Below, piece by piece: positions 53,850 to 62,801 of a stretch of DNA of 64,000 nucleotides. This stretch comes from Alphaproteobacteria bacterium. Its GTDB lineage: Bacteria > Pseudomonadota > Alphaproteobacteria > Micavibrionales > Micavibrionaceae. The position numbers and the translations under genes were made by a program. Each line of letters opens with the position of its first letter. Position 1 is the first letter of the stretch. The stretch covers positions 1-64,000 of the forward strand of contig JAGRIU010000049.1 of NCBI GenBank assembly GCA_020443075.1, read 5' to 3'. The notes under the pieces were generated by a model. The model had not been told where the DNA came from, searched no databases, and was given only the letters and a program-made list of their open reading frames with translations.

Positions 53850-54056
53850 CTATGCGGCTTTAATATTTGTTGCGGCTTGCTTGCCACGATTTTCCTGAAG
53901 TTCAAATTCTACTTTCTGACCTTCGTTCAGGGTTTTAAAGCCTGCTTGCTCGACGGCGGAAATGTGGACGAAGACATCTTTGCCGCCGTCATCTGGAACG
54001 ATGAAGCCGTAGCCTTTTTCTGGGTTGAACCATTTTACTGTGCCTGTTTGTGACAT
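53850..54056 (-). CDS. CspA-family cold-shock protein
   Basis: A 68-residue single-domain nucleic-acid chaperone. RNP1 is [10 protein letters not shown] and RNP2 is VFVHIS, in the usual order, and the C-terminus is [18 protein letters not shown]. It probably melts mRNA structure at low temperature or in stationary phase. There is a gap of about 210 bp upstream before the divergent MFS gene, room for a long structured leader as many csp genes have, but none was proven. A strong terminator follows. Confidence 0.95.
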   Translation of the reverse strand: MSQTGTVKWFNPEKGYGFIVPDDGGKDVFVHISAVEQAGFKTLNEGQKVEFELQENRGKQAATNIKAA

Positions 54057-54268
54057 AATATGCTCCTTCTACGCATTGACAGTGTTAAAACAGCTCTCTG
54101 GGTATTCAAATTCGAGCTGATTATTTTAGTTCAAAGCGCGAAGTACCAAAGATTAGGTGCATTAAACGGCGTTTTTAGCATTTACGCAAGATAAATTATC
54201 GTTTGTTGTGTTTGTTCTTTTCTTGCTGCACACTGGTGGGCGGGATATATGTGAATGGTTTGTGTAAT

Positions 54269-55591
54269 ATGAAAAGCCAGTTTTTGCTTTTGAAAGAGCG
54301 CCGGTTTTTGCCGCTGTTTATCCTGCAGTTCTTCGGGGCGTTTAACGACAATCTGGCCAAGACGGCTTTTGTGGTGCTGATGGCGTATGGTTTGTGGGAT
54401 GCGCATGGTGTGGCTCCGGAGATTCTTGTATCGGTTGCGGCGGGCGTTTTTATCTTGCCGTTTATCCTGTTTTGTCCGTTCGCCGGATATCTGGCCGATC
54501 ATTACGACAAGGCCCTGATTATTCGTCGGGCCAAGCTTGCCGAAATATTTATTGCTTTGGCGGCGGTGGCGGTCCTTTATTCCGGAAATTTGTATTTTGC
54601 CTTACCGGTCCTCTTTGCTTTGGGTTTGCAGTCAGCTTTTTTTACGCCGAGCAAGTTTTCGATTTTGCCCCAGCATTTAAAGGCCGATGAGTTGATTGGC
54701 GGGAATGCGCTTGTGAGTACGGGGACGTATCTGGCGATTTTGGGCGGGACGATGATTGGCGCGGCGCTTATTCCTTTGGCGCAGGGTAAATTTATTGTTT
54801 CCGTACTTTTGATCGGGGCGGCCGTGCTTGGGTATTGGGCGGCGTTGTTTGTTCCTAGTGCGCCTGCCCGCAACAGGCCGTCTTCGATTTCATTGAATAT
54901 TTTTAAATATGGGTATGCGGCGCTTAAATTCTCGTTTCAACAAAAACCGGCCGTGCTGGCTTCTATTTTGGGAACATCCTGGTTTTATTTTATTGCTGCG
55001 ACCTATCATGCGCAGTTTCCCAATTTTACCAAACAGACTTTAGGGGCACAGCCTTTGGTTTTAAGTTTGTTTATGGCGGTTTTTTCCGTAGGCGTGGGTT
55101 TGGGGGGATTGTTGAACCATAGAATTTTGCGCGGGCGCACGCACGGGCGTTATGTGCCGGTGGCGGCTGCGTTGATTTGTGTATTCGGGCTTGATCTTTA
55201 CTGGGCGGCGCGTGCCTTTCCTTTGCTTGAGGGCGGGCAGCTTTATTCGCTTTCGGGGTTTTTGGCTTTGCCGCAAAGCTGGCGGATTATGGCAGATTCA
55301 TTCTTTCAAGCGATGGCGTGCGGTTTTTTTGTTGTGCCGTTGCGTGCGATCGTGCAGGCCGAAACGGGCGATCATGTCAGCGGGCGCGTGATTTCGGCTT
55401 CGAATATGATGGATGCGGTGTTTATTTTGCTCTCGGCAGTGATTGCCGGTTTTGTCTTTTCCAAAGGTGTGAGTGTTGAAGGATTGTATCTGATGGTTTC
55501 TGTTTTAACGCTGGGGGTGGGTGGTGCTCTCTATGCTCTGCCGTCTTTTCGTGTTATGTCTGTTCAAAGCCGGGAGGGAGAGATTCTATGA
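54269..55591 (+). CDS. MFS transporter, LplT-like
   Basis: A protein of about 440 residues with twelve hydrophobic helices. The start FLPLFILQFFGAFNDNLAKTAF is the signature of the LplT lysophospholipid transporter branch; the GYLADHYDKALIIRRAKLAEIF loop and QSAFFTPSKFSILPQHLKADELIGGNALV also match. It probably flips lysophospholipids inward; the acyltransferase half, often fused or adjacent, is not seen. I chose the ATG at 54269; an upstream GTG at 54203 is unlikely. It overlaps the next gene by 4 bp. Confidence 0.85.
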   Translation: MKSQFLLLKERRFLPLFILQFFGAFNDNLAKTAFVVLMAYGLWDAHGVAPEILVSVAAGVFILPFILFCPFAGYLADHYDKALIIRRAKLAEIFIALAAVAVLYSGNLYFALPVLFALGLQSAFFTPSKFSILPQHLKADELIGGNALVSTGTYLAILGGTMIGAALIPLAQGKFIVSVLLIGAAVLGYWAALFVPSAPARNRPSSISLNIFKYGYAALKFSFQQKPAVLASILGTSWFYFIAATYHAQFPNFTKQTLGAQPLVLSLFMAVFSVGVGLGGLLNHRILRGRTHGRYVPVAAALICVFGLDLYWAARAFPLLEGGQLYSLSGFLALPQSWRIMADSFFQAMACGFFVVPLRAIVQAETGDHVSGRVISASNMMDAVFILLSAVIAGFVFSKGVSVEGLYLMVSVLTLGVGGALYALPSFRVMSVQSREGEIL

Positions 55592-56154
55592 AGCCATTAC
55601 TTGTTTTTGCGATGGAGCAAGAGCATCAAGGATTATTTGATGAGCATGATGTTTTGCATACGCAGATCGGGAAGGTGAATGCGGCCTATAGTCTTACGCG
55701 GTATTTATCGCGGGAGCGGCCTGCTTTGGTGGTTAATCTGGGGACGGCGGGAAGCCGCAGACATGCCCCGGCCAGTATTGTCAATCCGACTTCTTTTATG
55801 CAGCGGGATATGGATGTGAGCGCTTTGGGGTTTGAAAAAGGGCAGACGCCGTTTTCAGATGATCCGGTAGTTATAGAATACGGCCACAGGATTGAGGTTT
55901 TGCCTGGCGGATTGTGCGGCAGCGGGGATTCTTTTGATACGAGCGTGGCGGCCAATGATTATGATGTGGTTGATATGGAGGCGTTTGCTTTGGCTCTTAT
56001 TTGTAAGCGCGAGAATATTCCGTTTTTGTGTTTGAAATATATTTCCGATGGCGCTGGAGACGGGGCGGACGAGGATTTTAATTTGGCTTTGCACCGGGCG
56101 GCAGATGCTTTAAAAGAAGCATTGGATGTGTCTTTGAAGGAGATAGGGCGTTGA
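55588..56154 (+). CDS. MTA/SAH nucleosidase-like phosphorylase-superfamily protein
   Basis: A 188-residue short member of the nucleoside phosphorylase superfamily. Visible are the N-terminal PLLVFAMEQEHQGLF, the purine-loop VNLGTAGS, the VVDMEAFALALICKRENIPF helix with the catalytic-type Glu, and KYISDGAGDGADEDF with the Asp that protonates N7. It is about 40 residues shorter than E. coli MTAN, mainly in the middle. It probably cleaves a nucleoside such as MTA or SAH; the substrate is inferred. It overlaps both neighbours and sits in one operon with them. Confidence 0.75.
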   Translation: MKPLLVFAMEQEHQGLFDEHDVLHTQIGKVNAAYSLTRYLSRERPALVVNLGTAGSRRHAPASIVNPTSFMQRDMDVSALGFEKGQTPFSDDPVVIEYGHRIEVLPGGLCGSGDSFDTSVAANDYDVVDMEAFALALICKRENIPFLCLKYISDGAGDGADEDFNLALHRAADALKEALDVSLKEIGR

Positions 56155-56882
56155 ATATTAAAAGTTGGAATATTTTGCTTGTGGCGGTCTTTTTGATTGT
56201 TTTGACCGGTGGCGGTTACATGCTTTATCAAGGGCAAAGCGTGAAGCTGGCTCAGCAGCATGCTGCGCGGGCGCAGGCGGAAAAAGATCAGCGGGCCGCT
56301 ATTGCGCGTGAAGAGATGGAGCGGGCTGAGGAAATTCAGGCCCGTGAGGCGGCCCTTAAAGAGAAGTTTGAAGATTTTTTGAACGGCTTTTTGCAAGATG
56401 TTTCTGAAAATGTGCGTGAGTATGGTGAGAGCCGTAAGGTATTATCGGGGCTTGTGGATCCGATTAATATGCGTGCTCCTGAGTATATAGAGGAAAACTA
56501 CGCTTTATCCGAAACGGTTATTTTGCGTTTGCAGTTACAGATGGATAAAATTATGGGTGTTTTCGAACAGGCTGATAAAGATTTTGTTGTTTTGCTCGAT
56601 CAGTGGCCAGTTTCCCAGAAGGATATTATTGAGGGGGCTTGGCAGCAAACACGCGATCAGCAGGCCGGTCTTTATATTGCTTATTTTGAATCTGAACAGG
56701 AATTAATAAAGGTTATTCAGGATTTTCTTGCTTTTTGTAATGAAAAACGAGATTCGGTGACTTATGACGAAGAATCTGGAAATCTTTTATTTAAAACAGA
56801 AGCTGAACAGGAGCAGTATGTTGGGTATTTAAACAAAATGAACGAAATTAAATCTGTACAGTCTTCCTTGTTTACTAAATAA
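56151..56882 (+). CDS. Membrane-anchored coiled-coil protein, unknown
   Basis: A 243-residue protein with one N-terminal membrane segment (WNILLVAVFLIVLTGGGYML), then a strongly charged helical stretch rich in Gln/Arg/Glu (AQAEKDQRAAIAREEMERAE, EIQAREAALKEKFEDFL) that should form a coiled coil. A mixed region with further helices follows. The start codon is a TTG at 56151, overlapping the preceding stop. No family is recognised. The start overlap argues for translational coupling with the nucleosidase-like gene. Confidence 0.6.
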   Translation: MNIKSWNILLVAVFLIVLTGGGYMLYQGQSVKLAQQHAARAQAEKDQRAAIAREEMERAEEIQAREAALKEKFEDFLNGFLQDVSENVREYGESRKVLSGLVDPINMRAPEYIEENYALSETVILRLQLQMDKIMGVFEQADKDFVVLLDQWPVSQKDIIEGAWQQTRDQQAGLYIAYFESEQELIKVIQDFLAFCNEKRDSVTYDEESGNLLFKTEAEQEQYVGYLNKMNEIKSVQSSLFTK

Positions 56883-57129
56883 TTTTATTTTTATTACTTG
56901 TTAATTACTTTGTTTTACATATATATAAAATTTTATACAAATTTATTTCAATTTTCTATTTAAAAGTTTTTCTTTTTATTTTATATTTACTTTGGAAATT
57001 AACTTTCCTTTAAGTCTTGGTTGATATCCTAAAGAGAGTAGCGGTTGGAGCTTTTAGGCGGTGGTTCTCACTATGGTCTTGAAGCATGGGTTAGACCGGG
57101 ATACCAAAAAAACAACAGGAGATGAAAAC
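56883..57129. promoter_or_regulatory. AT-rich region and leader upstream of the Flp pilin gene
   Basis: The first 130 bp are extremely rich in A and T (runs of TTTATT and TATATATA) compared with the surrounding genes, followed by a leader of about 100 bp ending in ACAGGAGATG before the pilin ATG. The stretch has no ORF. Such AT-rich tracts often raise promoter strength or bind nucleoid proteins, which fits a highly expressed pilin. No exact promoter hexamers are asserted. Confidence 0.45.
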
Positions 57130-57339
57130 ATGTTGAAACTTCTTGCTTTGAAAGATGCGTATTTGAAAAACGAAGATGGCGCGACAGCGATTGAATACGG
57201 CCTGATTGCGGCCGGTATTTCTCTGGCGATCGTGGCTGTTGTTTTCACATTCGGTGATCAGTTGAACCTGACATTTACCGAAATGGAAACAGCGATGACT
57301 ACAGCGGCGACAGAGGCTGCTGCTAGAAATGCAGAATAA
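57130..57339 (+). CDS. Flp/Fap type IVb pilin (major candidate)
   Basis: A 69-residue prepilin of the Tad system. A short leader ends in KNEDG, cleaved by the prepilin peptidase, and the mature start is ATAIEYGLIAAGISLAIVAV, with the invariant Glu5-Tyr6. The rest is a small helix and an Ala-rich tail. It is preceded by AACAGGAGATG and followed by a terminator, so its mRNA can be made in excess over the assembly genes. The ATG at 57130 was chosen because an upstream GTG at 57061 would give an unusually long leader. Confidence 0.93.
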   Translation: MLKLLALKDAYLKNEDGATAIEYGLIAAGISLAIVAVVFTFGDQLNLTFTEMETAMTTAATEAAARNAE

Positions 57340-57361
57340 TTTTTAGAGTTTATATTTATCG

Positions 57362-57397
57362 GAAGCCCGTCACTCTTAAAAGGCGGGCTTCTTTTTT
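57362..57397 (+). terminator. Terminator between the two pilin genes
   Basis: GAAGCCCG (57362-57369) pairs perfectly with CGGGCTTC (57384-57391), followed by six T. It should end most transcripts after the first pilin and let a minority read into the downstream cpa genes. Confidence 0.88.
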
Positions 57398-57424
57398 GCC
57401 TTAATTGCTGATAAGGTTTCAATT

Positions 57425-57607
57425 ATGTGTGTGTGGCATTTTCTATCAAAATACTTTGCTTGTACTTTTGGGACGACAGCGATTGAATATGCTTTGATTG
57501 CGGTTGGGATTGCCATGACGATTATGGCTGCTCTCTTCTTTTTCGGTGATACTTTTGAAAGTATGCTCGATTTGATTTCCGATAGTTTTAGTGACGCGTT
57601 TGGGTAG
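57425..57607 (+). CDS. Second Flp-type pilin
   Basis: A 60-residue prepilin with the same signature: leader ending in CTFG, then TTAIEYALIAVGIAMTIMAA with Glu5-Tyr6. The tail is short and acidic (DSFSDAFG) and differs from the first pilin. It lacks the usual negatively charged leader and has two leader cysteines. It may be a minor pilin. The stop overlaps or abuts the cpaA start, so it belongs to the cpa transcript. Confidence 0.82.
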   Translation: MCVWHFLSKYFACTFGTTAIEYALIAVGIAMTIMAALFFFGDTFESMLDLISDSFSDAFG

Positions 57608-58151
57608 TTTGATGATTGCGCTCATTGTTTTTTTGACCTGTCTGTTTTCTGTTATCTGGATTGGTGTTTTGTCCGGTATGTCTGATTTCAAGGGGATGAC
57701 GATTCCGAATTGGCATAGCGGTTTTGTTCTTTCGGTGTTTTTTCTTTGCTATCTCTTGTTATGGTTTTTGGGCGGTGATCATGTTTTTGCATCGCTTTCT
57801 TCTCACCTCTTGAGTGCTTTGATTGTATTCGTTGTGACGCTTGGCATGTTTATGGCCGGTGGGTTGGGGGCTGCAGATTCCAAGCTGGGGACGTCGTATG
57901 CGCTGTGGGTCGGGTTGAAGGGGTTGTTGCCGTTTTTGTTTTATATGGCTCTTGCTGGCGGCGTTTTAGCTTTGATTGCCATTCTTTTGCGTAGGTTCAA
58001 GCCGTGTAAGGCTCCCAGGGATGGTGGGTGGATTGCCCGCGTGCAAGCCGGAGAGAGTAGGGTTCCCTACGGAATTGCAATTGTTGTCGGCGCTCTGGCA
58101 TCTTTTGTAAAAATAGGGTATCTTGATTTTGGGGTCTGGGGTTCTTTCTGA
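57591..58151 (+). CDS. cpaA: Prepilin peptidase CpaA (A24 family)
   Basis: A polytopic aspartic peptidase that processes Flp prepilins. About five helices are visible. The two catalytic aspartates are in SDFKGMTIPN (first) and GGLGAADSKLGTS (second), the arrangement of the A24 family. The start is uncertain: a GTG at 57591 overlaps the pilin gene by 17 bp, and an ATG at 57612 avoids it. It follows the two pilin genes as in Caulobacter. Confidence 0.88.
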   Translation: MTRLGSLMIALIVFLTCLFSVIWIGVLSGMSDFKGMTIPNWHSGFVLSVFFLCYLLLWFLGGDHVFASLSSHLLSALIVFVVTLGMFMAGGLGAADSKLGTSYALWVGLKGLLPFLFYMALAGGVLALIAILLRRFKPCKAPRDGGWIARVQAGESRVPYGIAIVVGALASFVKIGYLDFGVWGSF

Positions 58152-58307
58152 TCTTTCTTGCTCCGCGTCTTTAAGTTTTCCTGTCGTTTCGCTTTATCCT
58201 TTCTTAAGGAAGTTCGCGGTAGAATAAAGGGGAACATTCGTTTTCTTTGGCTTTTTTGCCGTCTTTTTCGTTTTATTTTTCATGCGCTTTGATTTCGGGG
58301 TTCGTTC

Positions 58308-59198
58308 ATGAATAAAAATATTTTGATTGTTCTTGGTGGTGCTTTGCTCGTGGCTTTTCTGGTGGCGATGCTTGTGCAGATGGTTTTGGGGGGCAAAAAG
58401 TCCGATGCTCCAACTGTTCAGGAGGCTAAGGTCGAGATTTTGGTGGCGTCCAAGGATTTATCGATTGGCCGGGCGTTGGTTGACGGTGATTTGCGTTGGC
58501 AGGAGTGGCCGAAATCCAGTGTTTTTCCTGGGGCGGTTATTCGTGATGGAGATCAAAAAGAAACGGAAGCTCTTGAGGGGCGTTTGGCGCGTGATGTTGC
58601 CAAGGGTGAGCCGGTGATGAAAAGCGCTTTGATCGGTCAGGTGCGCGGTAATCTGGTGGCGGGATTCCTTGAGCCGGGCCAGCGTGCAGTGGCTATTTCC
58701 GTGGATGCATCCAGTATGGTTGGCGGGTTTATAGGGCCGGGTGACTATGTGGATGTGATCTTGACGTACCGCGAGAGCATCCGCACCAAGGATGATGATC
58801 CGCGCGTGACGAAGATGCTGGAGCTTAATCTGGACAAGCTGGCGACGGAAACGATTTTGCAAAACGTAAAAGTCTTGGCGGTTGATCAGATGGCCGAGCG
58901 TCCGGAAGATGATGAAAAAATCAAGGTTGGTAAGACAATTACAATCGCTGTTAGCGCTCAAGATGCCGAGCGCTTGTTCTTGGCTTCCAAGCTGGGTGAT
59001 TTGACTTTGGCTTTGCGCGGCGTTGGGGATTCTAACGTTGTTGAAAAGAGTTGGCCGACGATTTCTGATGCGCGCTTGACGCATATGAGTGATGAGATTT
59101 ATGAAGAATATGACAAAATGAAAAAGGATGCTGGTATTAATTCGGATATTGTGCGAATCTATAGTGGTGGAAACATAGAGGTTATGCCTGTGCAATAA
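58308..59198 (+). CDS. cpaB: Tad pilus assembly protein CpaB (RcpC)
   Basis: A 296-residue protein with one N-terminal membrane helix (ILIVLGGALLVAFLVAMLV), an SAF domain (VEILVASKDLSIGRALVDGD to KGEPVMKSAL), and a C-terminal RcpC domain (GFLEPGQRAVAISVDASSMV, GGFIGPGDYVDVILTY, LQNVKVLAVDQ). It works in the periplasm next to the secretin. A gap of about 155 bp separates it from cpaA; nothing distinctive was seen there. Confidence 0.93.
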   Translation: MNKNILIVLGGALLVAFLVAMLVQMVLGGKKSDAPTVQEAKVEILVASKDLSIGRALVDGDLRWQEWPKSSVFPGAVIRDGDQKETEALEGRLARDVAKGEPVMKSALIGQVRGNLVAGFLEPGQRAVAISVDASSMVGGFIGPGDYVDVILTYRESIRTKDDDPRVTKMLELNLDKLATETILQNVKVLAVDQMAERPEDDEKIKVGKTITIAVSAQDAERLFLASKLGDLTLALRGVGDSNVVEKSWPTISDARLTHMSDEIYEEYDKMKKDAGINSDIVRIYSGGNIEVMPVQ

Positions 59199-59260
59199 CC
59201 TTCCTGCCTTCGTTTCCTTTCTTCCTGTTTTTCTGCGTTCTCCAATAAAGGTGGTTTTTC

Positions 59261-60772
59261 ATGCCTGATATATATCAAAAAACACTGCGCTTGGCGCGTA
59301 TGACTGGTCGATTGAGTGTCTTCGTCCCGGCTTTTGCAGTCGCGGTCCTTGCGGCGGTTTCTGTTTATGCAGCCAAAGGCGATTTGCAGTCGATTGGAAT
59401 GCATAAAAATCATCCGTTGGTGGTGACGCTGGGGAAGGCCGAGCTTGTCGATGTCGGCGGGGATGTTTCCGATGTGATGGTTGCCGATCCTACGGTTATT
59501 GATGTGCAGGCCGTGCAGAGCAATCGCTTGTATATTGTCGGTACTAATGTTGGGGATACGAATATTATTGCTTTGGATGCGGCCGGGAACATGGTCAAGC
59601 GTCTGGATGTTCATGTGACCTATGATTTGATGGCGATTCAAACGCTGGTTGATGATTTGTTTCCTAAGGAAGATATTAGGGTTGGCTCGATTCATGATCA
59701 GGTGTTGTTGACCGGCCGGGTTTCCAATCCGGAGGTTGCCAGTAAGGCGATAAATATTGTCGGGCACTATGTCGGTGATTTGCAAGACGAGCAAAAATCG
59801 GCTGATGAGTTGGTTGCGAATATGCTTGATGTGCGCGGCGATCAGCAGGTGACTTTGCAGGTCAAGATTGTTGAGGCAACGCGCAGTGTTTTGAAAGAGC
59901 TTGGGCTTGAGACGTATTTGAATGATCCGAATGAAGCTGCGGCGACGACTGTGTTTGGGGCTTCGCCGGTTAGCAGTACGACCGGGCGCGGCGACACTTT
60001 GGAGTTGGCGACATCCGGGGGTATCGCTCTGTCTAAGGATGCGGCGGCAATCGGCAGTATTGTTGCGAATACGGGTCTTGATGGGATTGGCTTGCTGGCG
60101 TTGGAGCTGAATGCTCTGGAGGAGGAAAATCTGGTTAATATTCTGGCAGAGCCGAATTTAACGGCTGTGTCGGGCGAGAAGGCCGGGTTTTTAGCCGGGG
60201 GCGAGTTTCCTGTGCCGGTCGGGCGTGACCAGATCGGGAACCTTGTGATTGAGTTCCGTGAGTTTGGGGTGTCTTTGAACTTTAAGCCTGTTGTGCTTTC
60301 GGATCAACGGATTAGTTTGCAGCTTAATACGGAGGTCTCTTCTCTGGACTTTGATAATGCGATTACGTTAGCTGATGTGCAGGTGCCGGGGCTGGATGTG
60401 CGCCGCGCCGAGACGACGGTTGAAATTGCCAGCGGCGGGACTTTGATGATCGCAGGCTTGTTGCAGTCTGACGCGGTTAAGAATATGGCCGGTTTGCCGG
60501 GGATTCGTAAGACACCTATTTTGGGCGATTTGATTTCTTCCGATGGTTTCCAGCGTGAAGAGACTGAGTTGGTTGTTCTTGTGACGCCTTATTTAGTGCA
60601 GCCTTATGAAGAGACGGAACGTGCGGAGCCGATTAATTCTGTAGAGGCTGTGATGCCGCGTCATAAGAGCCAAAAACTGGCGGAAGCTTTTGCGCAAAAT
60701 GTGCGCCGCGTTTATGGCGATAAGCCCAAGTTGCTTAAACATGACGAGCCTTTTGGCTATATTCTGGATTAA
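59261..60772 (+). CDS. cpaC: Tad pilus secretin CpaC (RcpA)
   Basis: A 503-residue outer-membrane secretin. A signal-peptide-like segment (SVFVPAFAVAVLAAVSVYAA) is followed by an N-terminal domain (VTLGKAELVDVGGDVSDVMV), a BON-like VLLTGRVSNPEVASKAINI, and the secretin core with VTLQVKIVEATRSVLKELGL. Then come ENLVNILAEPNLTAVSGEKA, FLAGGEFPVPV and VQVPGLDVRRAETTVEIASG. It forms the pore through which the Flp pilus leaves the cell. Confidence 0.95.
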   Translation: MPDIYQKTLRLARMTGRLSVFVPAFAVAVLAAVSVYAAKGDLQSIGMHKNHPLVVTLGKAELVDVGGDVSDVMVADPTVIDVQAVQSNRLYIVGTNVGDTNIIALDAAGNMVKRLDVHVTYDLMAIQTLVDDLFPKEDIRVGSIHDQVLLTGRVSNPEVASKAINIVGHYVGDLQDEQKSADELVANMLDVRGDQQVTLQVKIVEATRSVLKELGLETYLNDPNEAAATTVFGASPVSSTTGRGDTLELATSGGIALSKDAAAIGSIVANTGLDGIGLLALELNALEEENLVNILAEPNLTAVSGEKAGFLAGGEFPVPVGRDQIGNLVIEFREFGVSLNFKPVVLSDQRISLQLNTEVSSLDFDNAITLADVQVPGLDVRRAETTVEIASGGTLMIAGLLQSDAVKNMAGLPGIRKTPILGDLISSDGFQREETELVVLVTPYLVQPYEETERAEPINSVEAVMPRHKSQKLAEAFAQNVRRVYGDKPKLLKHDEPFGYILD

Positions 60773-60793
60773 TAGATAAGGGGCTGTTTTGAA

Positions 60794-61450
60794 ATGTTTT
60801 TATCCGATCTGATCAATAAAACGAACCGTATTTTCCTTTTGTCTTTGTGTGCCGGAGCAGCGGCTTCTTGTGGCATGTATGCGCCGAGCCACTTTTCTGA
60901 GAATAAGATTCGGGTTGAAGAAGAAAAAAATGTACAGGAAGTTGCGCTGGCTGATCTTACGCCGTCTGTTTTGCAAGGGGTTGCTGCGCATTATCGTAAG
61001 CATGGAGATGGTCCTTTGTCGTTAAGCGTGTCTTACGATCCGCATGCGCATGATTTGACCGCTATGGGCGCGAGTGAGAAAGCGGCTTCTATTGTTGCGG
61101 CTTTGCGCGAAGAGGGTGTTGTTGATGTGGATGCCCGTATTTTGCCAGTTAGAGATGCCGGGCAGTCTAGTGCGATTTTTTCCTATCTTTCTTACAGTGC
61201 GCTGCCGCCCGAAGATTGTACTTTGATGGCGGGTTTGGAGAGCCATTCCGCAGAAGCGGATGAAGACTACAAGCTTGGGTGTAGTGTGAATACGATGTTT
61301 GCTCGTCAGATTGCTCGTCCGAAAGACCTTAAAGGGCGCGCGAATTCGGACGTGTCTGATGGTCGCCGGGCGGCTAATCAGGTTGAGGTTTATCGCACGG
61401 GTGTCCCCAATGATCCATTGGGCGGAGAAAGTGCGAGTGGTTCGGAGTAG
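60794..61450 (+). CDS. cpaD: Tad pilus lipoprotein CpaD
   Basis: A 218-residue lipoprotein with a lipobox in GAAASC (Cys26). The CpaD signature is visible: LSLSVSYDPHAHDLTAM, VDARILPVRDAG, YSALPPEDCTLMAG and GCSVNTMFARQIARPKDLKG. CpaD assists secretin assembly. The C-terminus after VEVYRTGVPND is short and acidic. It lies 21 bp after cpaC. Confidence 0.9.
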   Translation: MFLSDLINKTNRIFLLSLCAGAAASCGMYAPSHFSENKIRVEEEKNVQEVALADLTPSVLQGVAAHYRKHGDGPLSLSVSYDPHAHDLTAMGASEKAASIVAALREEGVVDVDARILPVRDAGQSSAIFSYLSYSALPPEDCTLMAGLESHSAEADEDYKLGCSVNTMFARQIARPKDLKGRANSDVSDGRRAANQVEVYRTGVPNDPLGGESASGSE

Positions 61451-61543
61451 CTTCCTGACGCATTGGAGGTGTAGTTGGTTGTTGAGGTTATCCTCTTTTA
61501 TCCGGCTTAATGTTTATGGGGGATGCCGGGAGAGATAGAGTTT

Positions 61544-62791
61544 ATGAGTGAGCGTGGGATATCGATATTGCTGCCCGGTGCGTCCGTGGCTGTTTTTTCA
61601 AAGGCTGCAAAAACCAGAGAGGCTGCTCGGTTTTTGTCCGATGACTGGCGTTTTGCGCGCGTTGATGTTTCCGTTGAGGAAGGGGATGTTGATGATGCGA
61701 TTGCGGGCTATGAAGATAGCTCTTCGCCGGATTTGCTAATTATTCAAACTGATTCGGTCGGCGATGATTTTGTTGAGAAGCTTATTGCTTTGGCCGAGTA
61801 TTGCCATGAAGGCACTTCGGCGATCATTGTCGGACCAGAAAATGACGTGAATTTATACCGTAAATTAATTGATATGGGCGTGAGTGATTATCTCGTGCAC
61901 CCTATTTCCGGAGAGGACCTTGCCGATGTTGTTGCGCGGGCTTTGATCGAGAAAAAAGGCGCCAGCGAAAGCCGTTTGATTGCTTTGATCGGCTCTAAAG
62001 GCGGTGTTGGAACTACGGTTTTATCGGAAATTCTTGCGCGCTGTTCGGCTGATATTTTGAACCAGAAAACGGTGCTTTTGGATATTGCCGGCGGTTGGTC
62101 GACTTTGGGAGTCGGAATGGATTTCGAGCCTGTGACGACTTTGCCGGAAGCTGTTAAGGCTGCTGAAAGCAGCAATGAGGATAATTTGAAACGGATGTTG
62201 CATTCTGTGAATGAAAATCTTCGCGTTTTGGCGACCGGTGGAGATGTTATGCTTGAACAGGGCGTTAGTCCGGCTCAGCTGGAAGGTTTGCTGGATAAGC
62301 TGATGTTGAAAATGCCTGTTGTTATTGTTGATTTATCTGATGCGTCCGAAGCTTTGCAAAAAGCGGTGTTGGCGCGGGCGCATCAAATTTATATGGTTGC
62401 GATGCCGCTTTTGCCTTCCTTGCGGCTGGCGCGAAGTTTGCTGCAGGAAATTCGCCAGATGCGCGGCGGCAAAACCGCTCCTGTGAAGTTGATTGTTAAT
62501 ATGCAAGGTTTAGCCAGTGCACAGGAAGTGCCGAAGAAAGATATAGAAGCTGCGCTTGATTACCCTGTTTCTGCCTTTGTTCCTTTTGATCCGAAAGCTC
62601 TTTTGGGGTGTGAATGCGAGGGTAAGAATATTGTAGAGGGCAAAGAAGGGCGGGCTTTGATTGATACGACTCTTTTGCCTTTGCTTAAAGAGGCTCTGGA
62701 TAGTGATGTGGATATTGATTCTTCGGCACAATCTTCAGACAAAGCTGGTTTTTTAGGCGCTTTACTTTCTAAACTTTCCGGTGGTTCATAG
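61544..62791 (+). CDS. cpaE: Tad pilus localisation ATPase CpaE (TadZ)
   Basis: A protein of about 415 residues: an N-terminal receiver-like domain (about 1-135, with SPDLLIIQTDSVGDDFV and DMGVSDYLVHPISGEDLADV), then a MinD/ParA-type domain with LIALIGSKGGVGTTVLSEIL. The deviant Walker A keeps its first Lys but has Thr where the second Lys would be, a common CpaE feature that may lower ATPase activity. CpaE places the pilus machine at the pole. I prefer the ATG at 61544, which has GGGAGAG upstream, over 61523. Confidence 0.9.
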   Translation: MSERGISILLPGASVAVFSKAAKTREAARFLSDDWRFARVDVSVEEGDVDDAIAGYEDSSSPDLLIIQTDSVGDDFVEKLIALAEYCHEGTSAIIVGPENDVNLYRKLIDMGVSDYLVHPISGEDLADVVARALIEKKGASESRLIALIGSKGGVGTTVLSEILARCSADILNQKTVLLDIAGGWSTLGVGMDFEPVTTLPEAVKAAESSNEDNLKRMLHSVNENLRVLATGGDVMLEQGVSPAQLEGLLDKLMLKMPVVIVDLSDASEALQKAVLARAHQIYMVAMPLLPSLRLARSLLQEIRQMRGGKTAPVKLIVNMQGLASAQEVPKKDIEAALDYPVSAFVPFDPKALLGCECEGKNIVEGKEGRALIDTTLLPLLKEALDSDVDIDSSAQSSDKAGFLGALLSKLSGGS

Positions 62792-62801
62792 AGGGGCGGT
62801 T

